From assembly GCA_001931905.2 (NCBI GenBank), contig MSJI02000941.1:1-64000 (forward strand): a stretch of DNA of 64,000 nt, written 5' to 3'. Shown here in pieces: positions 55,307-64,000 of this stretch. The notes beneath the pieces are model-generated. The model did not search any database, had not been told where the DNA came from, and was given only the letters and a program-made list of their open reading frames with translations. Made by a program: the position numbers and the translations under genes. Source of the stretch: Cladosporium sp. IMV 00045 (taxonomy: Eukaryota; Ascomycota; Dothideomycetes; Cladosporiales; Cladosporiaceae). Numbering within the stretch: the first letter of the stretch is position 1; each line of letters opens with the position of its first letter.

Positions 55307-56377
55307 ATGTCCTTCAACTACACCCACCCCCTGAGCCCTGGCAGCCTCACCCCTCAGTCGGGTCGATCCATGCTGGTAACCAACCACTTCGCATGTCACC
55401 ACTGCAGCGACAGCATAGTGCCCCTCGACGAGGATGTCTCCACCACCCGAGTACTTGCAGAGCCCTGTGAAAGCGCAGCGTGCCAGGCCATACCGCAGGA
55501 ATACCTCTGGCGGACCAGCGCCGAGATGACTGCAGAAAGCAGACTCATGATCCGCCAGATGAACGAGCAACTCACCCTCGCTGGCATGGACGCTGAAAGC
55601 GCTTTGCGTACTATGCACCAGGCTGAGCCTATGTTGCCGAACGAGCTCCAAGAGCAGGGTTGCAGCCCGAGCCTCGTCCGAGCTCTTCTTTGCAGCCGTC
55701 CGGGTATTCGCTCTGCCGCTGCAAACACCTATCTCGGACATCGCCGTGCGCTGGCCTTGCTCGAAGAGCTCAAGACTTGCTACCGTATCGGTGCTCCGGA
55801 CTGGGCAGCTCGTATGCTCTCTCTGGACTTGGCTGCTGCTAACGAAGACATCCAGCAGAAGCTTGTGACGCTCCAGAGAGCCGTTTTCCGCCTGACTGAG
55901 AACTTCTACTCCGCACCCGCCGCACCCTTCCACAGAGATGAGGGCATCCGCTCGTTCCAGAAGCACTGGGGCAAGCGCGAGCTCAAGCTCCTCCGCATGT
56001 CCGCACAAGGTAACGTTGTCCTCCTCCAGCCTCTGACGGACAGAAACATCCTCCTCGCCAAGATGCGCATATCGAGCACCGAGCAGAGGCTTCAGCTCCG
56101 GAGGGACTTGATGTGCGCCAAGTTCTTCGCTGACAACCCTGATCTTGATGGGCTTGACACTCCTGGCATCAGGGAGCTCTATGAGGAGTTCCTGATGGAC
56201 CAGTTCGATGACAGCGACAGTTACGGTGAATCAGAGTTCAGCGACGACCTCTACTCCCCTGTCAGGTCGCCGCTGGATTACTTCAAGGGCATAGGTCGGG
56301 ATATCAGAGAACTGCGCCCGCAGCACCGTGTTGCTTCAAAGAAGATGAGCAGCAACAAGCTGACCATTCTGACTTGA
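55307..56377 (+). CDS. Hypothetical protein with a CxxC/CxxxxC motif
   Basis: Single exon, 356 aa, ATG at 55307 (AACATGTCC); the frame opens upstream only from a GTG. An N-terminal cluster FACHHCSDSI (Cys30, Cys33) and EPCESAACQA (Cys54, Cys59) could bind one zinc ion, like a small ribbon or RING remnant. The remaining 290 residues are helical and Leu/Arg-rich, with LRRDLMCAKFF and an acidic segment (DQFDDSDSYGESEFSDD). No family recognised. The strong codon bias (C-ending codons) makes it a credible gene. Confidence 0.72.
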   Translation: MSFNYTHPLSPGSLTPQSGRSMLVTNHFACHHCSDSIVPLDEDVSTTRVLAEPCESAACQAIPQEYLWRTSAEMTAESRLMIRQMNEQLTLAGMDAESALRTMHQAEPMLPNELQEQGCSPSLVRALLCSRPGIRSAAANTYLGHRRALALLEELKTCYRIGAPDWAARMLSLDLAAANEDIQQKLVTLQRAVFRLTENFYSAPAAPFHRDEGIRSFQKHWGKRELKLLRMSAQGNVVLLQPLTDRNILLAKMRISSTEQRLQLRRDLMCAKFFADNPDLDGLDTPGIRELYEEFLMDQFDDSDSYGESEFSDDLYSPVRSPLDYFKGIGRDIRELRPQHRVASKKMSSNKLTILT

Positions 56378-57124
56378 GGTAAGATGCTTGGTTGATCCTC
56401 GGATCAACACAAGCTGTAAGATACGAGAGGTGAGTGGTAAGTCTTTTTCCTTTTTGCAGATTGAGACATGGTAATTGCGACTTTTGTCTTTGGGTTTGTC
56501 CGGGTTCCTTAGCGATCCCCGCAGGCGTTTAAGGCGTTTTCTTTTAACAGATTGATAACAAAGAATGGAACTTGTCTTTTGGGTAAAATAAGTGTTTCTC
56601 CGTCTCCCTTTTTTCTTGTCCAGTCTTCTAATTCGCAGTGATATGGCATCTAGATGAAGGTCATCCGCGTACCTTCTGCTTTTGCGATGCAGGTTGTTCG
56701 TGATGCTGTTTCCCATCGGCCTTCTCTATGACGATGCTTGATGGTAAGCTTGTCCGGAACCATTATTCGTCTGCCTCTTATGTGCCAATCCTCCAGGACG
56801 ATTACTGTTTGAATACCTCGATGGAGTTCTCTAGATGTCTTGCGTTGATGGAAATCAGGATCTCCGAATTTCGGCCGGGTCTAGCTTTCACATGTCAGCT
56901 GTGTTTTGAGATGGAAGAGCTGCATTTGAACGCTCGACGAAGGCTAAGGTATACTAGACAATGAATACTACCTCCACGTAACGACCTCAAGCAACCTGAT
57001 TCTCAATATCTCCCGACTCCGTTTCCTATCGCAATTGCCCTAGCAAAAACGCGCCGACTCCCCTCCGTTCGAGCCTCGACAAGGCTTTCCCACATCTGGC
57101 AAACACAACTCACGCATTCCAACC
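56378..57124. other. Intergenic 747 bp
   Basis: Short ORFs only. C/T-rich just before the SRR1-like ATG, consistent with a leader. Confidence 0.5.
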
Positions 57125-57898
57125 ATGGCCGACGACGAATGGACTTTCGTCCCTCGAAAGAAGCAAGGCAAATCGCAGAACAAAGCTCAGAACGTCACAG
57201 TGCATCATGAGCCTCGACCCATGAAAGACGCGACCCTCTCCGACATCGAAAAAGACTTCACAGCAAAACTGCGAACCTGGCGGCAGAGCGGCGCGCGACA
57301 GCAACTTCACAGAACTCTATTACACCTCATACCTGACGCAGGATGGCAGATCGACACAGCCGTCTGTCTGGGAACTGGCAGTTTCAGCCGGGACAACTTT
57401 GACTGTCGGAAGAGGACTATGGAGCAATTCGCCATGTTCGCGGACACCGTCGAATACTTGCAAAAGAGCGGGGAGCGCGAGATAGAGGTACACGTGCAAG
57501 AGGGATGGTACAATGATCTCGACAAAGAATTTTTACGGACAAAGGGCATGAAAGTGCCGGAGATGCAGCAAGGAGCATACCCAACCGCTGATTGCGGGCC
57601 CGCGACGAAGTTCTTTGGCCCGCACACATTTGTTTGCGAGCTTTACATTGAGCACAGTGAAGGGACTATTAGGAACCTCACGCAAAAGGGTGTTCCGCTT
57701 CTCATGAGCACGTCCAGGAGGATGTGCTTGCGGGATTATTATCCTGGTGGTGCATTCAAGAAGGGAGACTTGACGGCGTTGTTGGACGCTATCAACAAGA
57801 ACTATCGATCACTGCGCTTCCCACACTTTGAGGAAGATCCGAACGTCTTTGAAGGCATTGATATTCTTGCTCCATTGCCAGAAGAAGGGGACGACTGA
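57125..57898 (+). CDS. SRR1-like domain protein
   Basis: Single exon, 257 aa; ATG at 57125 (AACCATGGCC, strong context). A basic N-terminal tail (DEWTFVPRKKQGKSQ) precedes an SRR1 domain: the core AVCLGTGSFSRDN near 80-91, then TMEQFAMFADTVEYLQ, and FFGPHTFVCELYIEH with the downstream CxLxxY-type segments. SRR1 (plants) and Ber1 (yeast) are linked to circadian/light signalling and microtubule-related phenotypes; biochemical function remains unsettled. The stop codon lies 31 bp from the stop codon of the convergent hydrolase gene, so the 3' UTRs must overlap. Confidence 0.88.
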   Translation: MADDEWTFVPRKKQGKSQNKAQNVTVHHEPRPMKDATLSDIEKDFTAKLRTWRQSGARQQLHRTLLHLIPDAGWQIDTAVCLGTGSFSRDNFDCRKRTMEQFAMFADTVEYLQKSGEREIEVHVQEGWYNDLDKEFLRTKGMKVPEMQQGAYPTADCGPATKFFGPHTFVCELYIEHSEGTIRNLTQKGVPLLMSTSRRMCLRDYYPGGAFKKGDLTALLDAINKNYRSLRFPHFEEDPNVFEGIDILAPLPEEGDD

Positions 57899-57929
57899 AC
57901 AAAGACTCCGAAGTTGTTTCATTGGGCAA

Positions 57930-58574
57930 TTACTTGATGTCGCTGCTCTGAACAACAGTCGCGAAAGCATCCGCCAACTCATGCATAACAATTTTCGTGA
58001 GGTCATCACCCGATACACCAGGAATATCGCGGTCGCCGACGCAGTCCTCAGCGACGAGGACATCATATCCGAAGCGCGCAGCATCGCGAGCGGTCGTGGA
58101 AACACAGACGTGCGCCTGCATGGCTGTCAGCAATCGCAGACTCATGGAAAGCGGCCCTCAACCTCCGTTCCTCAATCTTACCATATATCCAGCTAGAACA
58201 ATCTTTGTACCAGCCTCGCTACCCAAATATTCCTGGAGATCGGTATCCGCGAACGAGCTCGGATGGTTCTTGCCAATCACCTTCTCACCGCTCTTAGGTG
58301 CGAGCTCTTCATACTCCTCCGCGAGCTTGGTGTCCGGAGTGAAGACCGGTGCGCCTTGTGGCGTCTTGTGAACAACGTGCACGACTCTGCCACCCGCGTC
58401 GCGGTATCTCTTGAGGAGTGCAGCGATGGCTTTGCGAGACTGCGGTGCGTTGGTGACTTTGAGCTTGCCTTCGGCGTACTCGTTTTGTGCGTCGATGATG
58501 ACGAGCGTGCTGTTGGAGGTTGTGGCGGAGGAGGGGCTCACGCCGACGATGTTGAGGAAGGATTGGACGGCCAT
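57930..58574 (-). CDS. Isochorismatase-family cysteine hydrolase
   Basis: Exons are 58574-58182 and 58115-57930, with a 66-nt phase-0 intron (GTAAGA to CATGCAG), giving 192 aa; the join reads [17 protein letters not shown]. The family triad is present: Asp28 in [13 protein letters not shown], Lys102 in [15 protein letters not shown] and Cys135 in AHVCVS. Relatives hydrolyse isochorismate, nicotinamide, ureidoacrylate or other amides; the substrate cannot be read from sequence. No signal peptide. It is convergent with the SRR1-like gene. Confidence 0.9.
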
Positions 58575-58853
58575 TGTTGTAGAATTTTAATATATACGAA
58601 TGAGGTGTCGAGACGAATGCATGAGAAGAAACAGTGGAAAAGAAGTCATGCAGGTTCAATGATTTGTAACCCTGCATTGCCCCTCATGTTTCCGACTCGT
58701 GCGTTGACGAGACCCCGCATGTCGTCAGGATGTGGAGTTGGGTTCGGCTGGTCTGGACTTCGACTTCATCTCGAACTGCCGAAAGTCAACTTCTCTCGTG
58801 ATGAGCAGACGAAGGAAGAATGGGGTTACGAAAGCGCTGTTGTAAGCACTCCA

Positions 58854-59127
58854 GATGTTCTTCGGCGTTTCCAACTTTGCGAGCAGATTTCTGGTGCCAT
58901 CATAGCCTCTCACCCCCTTTCATCGACATACTTCATTGGGGAGCACCAATGAGGTTTCCGGGTATCTCCAATTCTGCGAGGAGGTTGTGTGGTGCTATCT
59001 GAGCCTCTCGCCTGTTTTGGTCAAAATCGTTCGTCGGAGAGCGCCCATAATGTTGACGGGCATCTGCAATTCTGTGAGGGAGTCTTCTGGTGCTATTACA
59101 GCCTCCCGCCTATGTTGATTGGTATCT
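58854..59127 (-). repeat. Three degenerate 97-98 nt tandem units, remnant of a minus-strand repeat protein
   Basis: Units begin near 58854, 58951 and 59049 (anchor CAACTTTGCGAG, CAATTCTGCGAG and CAATTCTGTGAG at 58872, 58969 and 59067). On the minus strand they share a protein motif: NLLAKLETPKNIWSA (unit 1), AQIAPHNLLAELEIPGNLIGA (unit 2, quoted in part as NLLAELEIPGNLIGA), and AVIAPEDSLTELQMPVNIMG (unit 3). Protein-level conservation with frame slips (97 versus 98 nt; 99 would be 33 residues) indicates decay of a tandem-repeat gene. The most 3' part may still be open at 58725-58913. Confidence 0.65.
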
Positions 59128-59260
59128 TTTTTTAACAAAGATTACGACCGATATTCCCGCACTTAGTGCGTTTATGGGATCTGAAAATCGGATGACGAAC
59201 ATCTGGCAACTCGATCCGTATTTGCTATTCGCGCCTCTGCCAAGCTGCTATATAGTGGCG

Positions 59261-60439
59261 TAGACCCTAAACACTCCGATCGGCGAAACATTCCATCTGG
59301 CCGCGGACTACTTCGATAAACCGGACTTTCGTTAGGGGCGTCGCACTTGCGGCAAAAGCACAGCGCTTTTGACAACACAACCGCATGCATGCATCGACGC
59401 ACAAATGGAACTCTTTCTGGATAAGGCCAACATGCAATCTCTCATCGCCACTATCTGGACTGCGCTGCGCACTCTGGACGGTACTATCAAACCATGGCAA
59501 CCCGGGGAGAATGCCTTCGAAGTGAATCCACAACTCAAGGACGCTACGCATCACATCTACAATTGCCTGCCCGCATTCTGGAAAAGCACCTTTGAGAATC
59601 GAGCGCCACCAACCGCCCCATTCGCATGGTCGCGAGAGGACTGGCAGGTCTGGTGCCGCGCACATGGTCGTATCGAACAAGTCAATTATGCCTACGCAAA
59701 ACTCTTCGCCTTGGCCACGGGAATGTTTTCGTTCGAGCAGTGGATCGACCTTGTGCCCAACAACACCAAAAAGGTCGTAGACAATCAGCAGCCTTGGCGT
59801 GAAATGCATGCCAGTCACCGTTGCGGCAACGGCCAAGACGGATGCATTGGTCTGATGTGCATCCTCTTCGAACTCACGAGATCTAACATGTACCGCGGCG
59901 TATGCCACACATACGCCGCTGCTCATCCAGACGAAGATCCGCCGTGTATTTGCGACGCCGGAAAAACCTCAGGACAAAAGTGTATCATGGACAGGCCGCA
60001 CCTTGACTTCCAAGCCATGAAAACAAACTTCAACGAAATCTTCGAATCGACCTCAGCTAGTGAATACCTCTCTGCCTGTCCAGTCTGTCTTGACCATGTC
60101 ATCGGAGTCCACACTCTAGTGCTTTGTCAGCGCGAGGGTCAAACTACACCGAACAACAGGAGTCTGAAAACAGAGGGTGGTTCAGATTCGAAATCCCAGC
60201 TTGTGTCCATTGATCTCACAAGCGACAATGCTTCTCCAGACCGCGCACACACCGCTTCATCAGGCCCGCTACTCAGCTCAGTTTCAAATACGAGATCGAA
60301 AATTGCTTCTTCTTCGCTCCCCGACACTACCAAAGCGTTGCTTCATTCCAGCAACATCGGTATCCTCTCAGAGGCTGGACCCTCAAGCCGCGAAACAACC
60401 GCTTCGACTGCTTCGACTGCTTCAGCTCCATCTGCTTAG
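59261..60439 (+). pseudogene. Cys/His-rich family, copy 1 (open core, broken N-terminus)
   Basis: The frame is open from 59336 to 60439 (344 aa from the first ATG at 59405). The segment just upstream is homologous to copy 2 in the same frame (TLNTPIGETFHLAADYFDKP versus MLNGPFTETSDLVSRYWDKP) but is cut by TAG at 59261-59263 and 59333-59335. The core holds KPWQPGENAF, HASHRCGNGQDGCIG (His138, Cys140, Cys147), then Cys152, Asn161, Arg164 and Cys167, then PPCICDAGK and ACPVCLDH. The SHxC-N-C-N-R-C spacing resembles the zinc-binding loop of fungal His-Me finger (HNH-like) endonucleases. The C-terminus is Ser/Thr-rich and diverges from copy 2, ending in a TTCGACTGC repeat. It may still be expressed as a truncated protein. 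Confidence 0.6.
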
Positions 60440-60487
60440 ACTGTTCAGACTGTTCAAAGCGCCCTTCAAATCGCGGCTTAGGGAGCC

Positions 60488-61864
60488 GTGTTTTCTCAGA
60501 GCGACAAACTCCCCAAGAATGCGACACCACAGTTTGGTCACCTCAAAGATTCAGCTCTGGCCGACGCCGTCCGCAGATTACCTAGATGGAAACAAGTTGT
60601 GGAATTTCCATTCCTTCATAGCGACTGCGATGTCATCATGCTCTACGAGATGGATACTAACGGTGTGTCTCCCAACAAGGGGACCCTCCCAACCTCTGTC
60701 GACTCGATGGCCAAAGCCATGAAAGCCCGTGGCTTTCTACACGGGACACGCCACCTGAGCTTGAATCCTCCTCAGAGTGTCGACACATGAAGAGCCGACA
60801 GCATCACACGCGAGCTCCCGAAGCTTTTGCGTTTCTTGAAAGAGGGAGCGCACATTGTGGGAACACTCCAATCTCGCGGCCGTTTGGTGACTTCGCTTGT
60901 TCCTAGCCTTACAACTTCTACATTCATGCTCAACGGGCCGTTCACCGAGACCTCCGATCTCGTCTCGCGATACTGGGACAAACCAGGCTACGATTCTGAA
61001 GGTTTCCGCACCAATGGTCGTTACGCAAACGCGAGATACCCTGCCAAACCACACGCATGCTTCGAAGCCCAAATGGAGATGTACTTCGACTCTGCCACTC
61101 AGGACTTCCTGATCACGATGTTCTTTATGCATCTCCGCGCCATTAACGCATCCACTTAGCCATGGAAACCTGGTGAAAACGCATTTGACAAAAACCCACA
61201 GTGGGGGAACACTGACCACCCAATTCATCAATGCCTGCCGGCATACTGGTCAGCAAATCTCATTCCAGCCGTCGCACAGAAAAAGACAAATTGTCGGTTC
61301 GCACTCTTGGTCTGGTGCCGCGGTCAAGATCGAGTTGAACAAGTCGATTGGGCAGCCTCGAAGTGTTTCGCTCTGGCAGTAGGGCTTTACTCTTTCGATG
61401 AATGGATCTATATCGTGCCAGGCAACGGCAAGGCCGTCGGTATCCAATAGCCCTGGCAAGAGTTGCAAGGGAGTCACCGTTGTGGAAACGGTGCGCGGGG
61501 CTGCATTGGGGTGTCATGCGTGACTATGGAGTGTCGTCGGTTCAACGACGTCCGCGACGCAGACCACTTCCACGGCAAGTACTTCCCGACTGATGAATGC
61601 ATCTGTGATGCTGGGCGCATATCTGCCCAACCCTGCATCATGGGTAGATCACATTACAATTTCAAGGACATCGCCAACAACTTCACGGATGTTTTCGACC
61701 CGATTCTTGCCAGTGGAGAATTGCAGTGTTACCCGATATGTGGAGTGCACGTCACTGAAATCACAACGCGAGTCGACTGCTTCTCTCAACCGACATTCAG
61801 AGCCTTTATTAAGCATGTGAACGATAAGCATGGCTTCTCTCCTCGAAAGGACTCTGGCAGATGA
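60488..61864 (+). pseudogene. Cys/His-rich family, copy 2 (three in-frame stops)
   Basis: A single reading frame runs from 60488 to 61864 interrupted by TGA at 60788-60790, TAG at 61157-61159 and TAG at 61448-61450. It matches copy 1 residue by residue (PWKPGENAFDKNPQ, LYSFDEWIYIVPGNGKAVGI, GSHRCGNGARGCIGVSC, ECICDAGRISAQPCIMGRSH) and has a longer N-terminal part that copy 1 lacks in intact form. One stop replaces the second Gln of NQQPW (CAG to TAG), a C-to-T change at CpA; the others also fit C-to-T. The C-terminal end (FIKHVNDKHGFSPRKDSGR) is shared with copy 3. Confidence 0.72.
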
Positions 61865-62323
61865 GCATATCATCCGCGGCTCAAGACATCCGCATGTCGC
61901 AACTACCACGAATAAGCCTCGCTACCAACGAGCATCGACTATTACCAGCATGAACTTTGCTTCTTACACGCCTCCGCCAACCATCAATTACGACGATCGC
62001 CTTTGCCCGTTTGCTCTCCTCCACAACCAACAATCGCAACAATCGCTGCATAACGAAACATAATCACCAAGCATCACTTTCAGCCGATAGCGCTGCATGT
62101 TTGTAACAAGCTGGACGCCATCAGTGTCAACATGTCAGACACTCGGCGCATGGCATACATAATGAGAGATCATCTTTAACTACATAGGGAATACGTGGAA
62201 TCGAGTGGCAGTGAATACAATGTATCTATCAACAACAGCATTTAATCATAACAATGAAATCTTTGGCAACAGTTTTAGTGCGAACATCGGGTCCGTAAAT
62301 GATGTCCTAAGATGCAGTGATGT

Positions 62324-62632
62324 ATGTTCCCTACAGTCCACCTGGAGTTGCTACATTGCGCCAGAATGAAACTTTATACTGTTGTGCAAAAATGTCAATG
62401 GTTTAATAGAATCATATATTGTCCGCGGAAGAATGACCTCTGCAACACCTTCTTTGACGCTTTCGATCCTGTTCTTGCCTGTGGATCAATGCAGCATTGC
62501 CCCATCTGTTCGAAGCATGGCCATAACATTCATGGGCTGACGGACTGCTTCGCTATCGTCGCGGCGAAAGCCTTCATCAGGCACGTGAACACCGAGTATA
62601 AGTACTTTCCTCAACATGACACCGGCAAATAA
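62324..62632 (+). pseudogene. Cys/His-rich family, copy 3 (C-terminal fragment)
   Basis: Only the last 65 residues are recognisable, from about 62436: NTFFDAFDPVLACGSMQHCP then KAFIRHVNTEYKYFPQHDTG, matching NNFTDVFDPILASGELQCYP and RAFIKHVNDKHGFSPRKDSG of copy 2. No trace of the core is seen upstream, where the sequence is AT-rich. Confidence 0.65.
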
Positions 62633-63394
62633 TTTACCGCAATAGCAGTCACGACACGGCTACATTACAATCCCTACGAATGAATATCGTTATGAACGAG
62701 TATCGGTTATCACAGACATATGCTTTGCTTTATCTTCGTCTGCACCAAACCACCATCGCTATGCACCAAAGCACAATTGCCGTGGACAAAAACCGCTTAC
62801 GACAGACAAAGTTTTTAACCCCGTCATGTCTACATTAATCTCGAGTCGCTCTAAAAGAGCGTCGTTCACCACGAACCTGGCATTCGCTCGCATAGCAGAG
62901 ATAGCACAAGAAATTATCATCTCTATGGGTATTACGCGAGAACGATGGGCAGCAAACACGATAGATCTATTTGCAGCAGTATGTAATCCTAATAAATGTG
63001 GTACGAATCGATTATTTGTAACATTCGATCAACATATAGCCTGTGCAGCATACCTCTTTCGCATACGCTCATCAAGATGTTTGAAACGATTGGAATGAAC
63101 GGGAAACGCTGCCGCGGTATGCTACCAAAATGGAAGTGCTATAGCTTTTTCCTTCAATTGCTGTTTCTGTTTCGTAGAGCCATTCATTCATCGAAGAAAA
63201 TCCATTCAAAAAATGTGAAAACAGTGCTGAAGTAAGTTGTAACAAAAGGAGTGTATTCATTCAGTTATAATAGAAGTAATCATATACAATTACGGGCTCT
63301 GTTGTGCCTGTGTGTCATAGGAATCTGATATTCAATCCCTTGTTCGTAATGGCCTAAATATTCAGGCAATTCATGATCCCCAACGCTCAGTAGC
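62633..63394. other. AT-rich decayed spacer
   Basis: Visibly more A/T-rich than the rest of the window, with no recognisable gene. ORFs such as the 90-codon one at 62826-63098 lack any family features. Confidence 0.5.
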
Positions 63395-64000
63395 TTAGCA
63401 AGCGGTAATCCAAAGGCCGAGGGGAGAAGGGTTCCAGTCTTGGAAAAAGTTTAAGGACAAGCCATCCTTCGAAGAAAGCTCAATGCTTTGGGTACCGACC
63501 TTGCAATCCTGCGTAGCAACGACGTAGCTATTACCAGGCTGCAAATCGATCGTGCCGAGATCCTTATCAGCGGATGGAGCATTGCTGTAGGTGGTCTCCT
63601 GGCTAGCAGAATCGCTCAGCTCGCTGCAGCTAAGGCTGCCAGATCCGCTATACTCGTAGTTGGACGTTTCAAGATCTTCCTTCTTTGGGAAGAGGAAGAT
63701 GACGGAGCATTTCTTTCCTTCGTAATCACTGGGGATATCGAAGTTGAAGATAGTGTTGGTGGTGGAGTTGATTTGGCCATTGTAGCTAGTGCCGAAAGCA
63801 GTGTCCGGCTGGTCCGAGGAGACAGGGACAATAAGATGGGGGGTTTGGTAGCTGCCACTGAGGGAAGTCTGGCAGGCAGAGCCACTAGAAGTACCGGATG
63901 GTTTGGCGGTAGAAGCAGCCTCAGAGCTGGCCGAAGAATATCCCGCTGGGCCGGTACTTTGGGGTGCATGGCTGGTCTGAACGCTGCCGACAGATGACAT
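63395..64000 (-). CDS. But2 C-terminal-domain surface protein, partial at window edge
   Basis: 201 aa visible. An ATG falls on the last three bases of the window, but the frame may continue beyond, since proteins of this type normally begin with a signal peptide and none is present. After a Ser/Thr/Ala-rich stretch (PAGYSSASSEAASTAKPSGT) comes the But2-C domain: FGTSYNGQINSTTNTIFNFD, the Cys in KKCSVIFLFPKKEDL, SGSLSCSEL, and the conserved end LSLNFFQDWNPSPLGLWITA with a terminal Cys. Such domains occur in secreted cell-wall proteins of filamentous ascomycetes and are often expressed on the host or in stress; the function is unknown. Confidence 0.8.
   Translation of the reverse strand: MSSVGSVQTSHAPQSTGPAGYSSASSEAASTAKPSGTSSGSACQTSLSGSYQTPHLIVPVSSDQPDTAFGTSYNGQINSTTNTIFNFDIPSDYEGKKCSVIFLFPKKEDLETSNYEYSGSGSLSCSELSDSASQETTYSNAPSADKDLGTIDLQPGNSYVVATQDCKVGTQSIELSSKDGLSLNFFQDWNPSPLGLWITAC

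Noticed and set aside
1..64000. CRISPR arrays, bacterial operons, insertion sequences
   Set aside because: Gene structure is eukaryotic with spliceosomal introns; no array or intact transposase was seen.

Overview
The window looks like a chromosome segment from a filamentous ascomycete, most likely a Dothideomycete of the Mycosphaerella type. Genes are compact, on both strands, and interrupted by short GT-AG introns of mostly 50-70 nt. The protein set is typically fungal: a Reg1/Hex2-type PP1 subunit, Dal5-type and DHA2-type transporters, DUF4267, 2EXR, SRR1 and But2-C domains. Alternative start codons were ignored; each start given here is the in-frame ATG that fits best, and spliced genes are given as the outer span with exon limits in the evidence.

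Layout. 1-4575 is a long gene-free leader in front of a REG1-like glucose-repression regulator. 8.2-13.8 kb holds RPB7, a tRNA-Arg(ACG), a tail-anchored coiled-coil protein, EMC3 and SPC2 (head to head, both ER membrane machinery) and a DUF4267 protein. 14.4-20 kb is metabolic: two short-chain dehydrogenases, a GH43-like enzyme and a small membrane protein. 20-36 kb holds a large disordered protein, a C2H2 factor, a 2EXR/F-box-like protein, a GRF zinc-finger protein, a DHA2 transporter, TFG2 and CSN4.

35.6-40.8 kb is the most interesting part. A TPR plus subtilisin-type (S8) protease with an intact catalytic triad lies divergent to a single-pass membrane protein and a 285-residue protein. The arrangement resembles the protease/gasdermin-like gene pairs of fungal regulated cell death (HET-Q2/HET-Q1 type). 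The protease call is firm; the gasdermin call is a hypothesis.

42-58.6 kb holds a catalase, a nine-exon Dal5-type transporter with an 11-nt exon and an unresolved +1 frame problem, a Cys-rich GPI-like protein, another SDR, a methyltransferase with a 600-residue disordered N-terminus, ribulose-phosphate 3-epimerase, an orphan Cys-motif protein, an SRR1 protein and an isochorismatase-type hydrolase.

58.7-63.4 kb is a decaying accessory zone. It has three degenerate 97-98 nt tandem units whose minus-strand translation keeps a shared motif, then three copies of a Cys/His-rich family carrying in-frame stops or truncation, then AT-rich DNA. The window closes inside a But2-C-domain surface protein gene that probably runs off the right edge.
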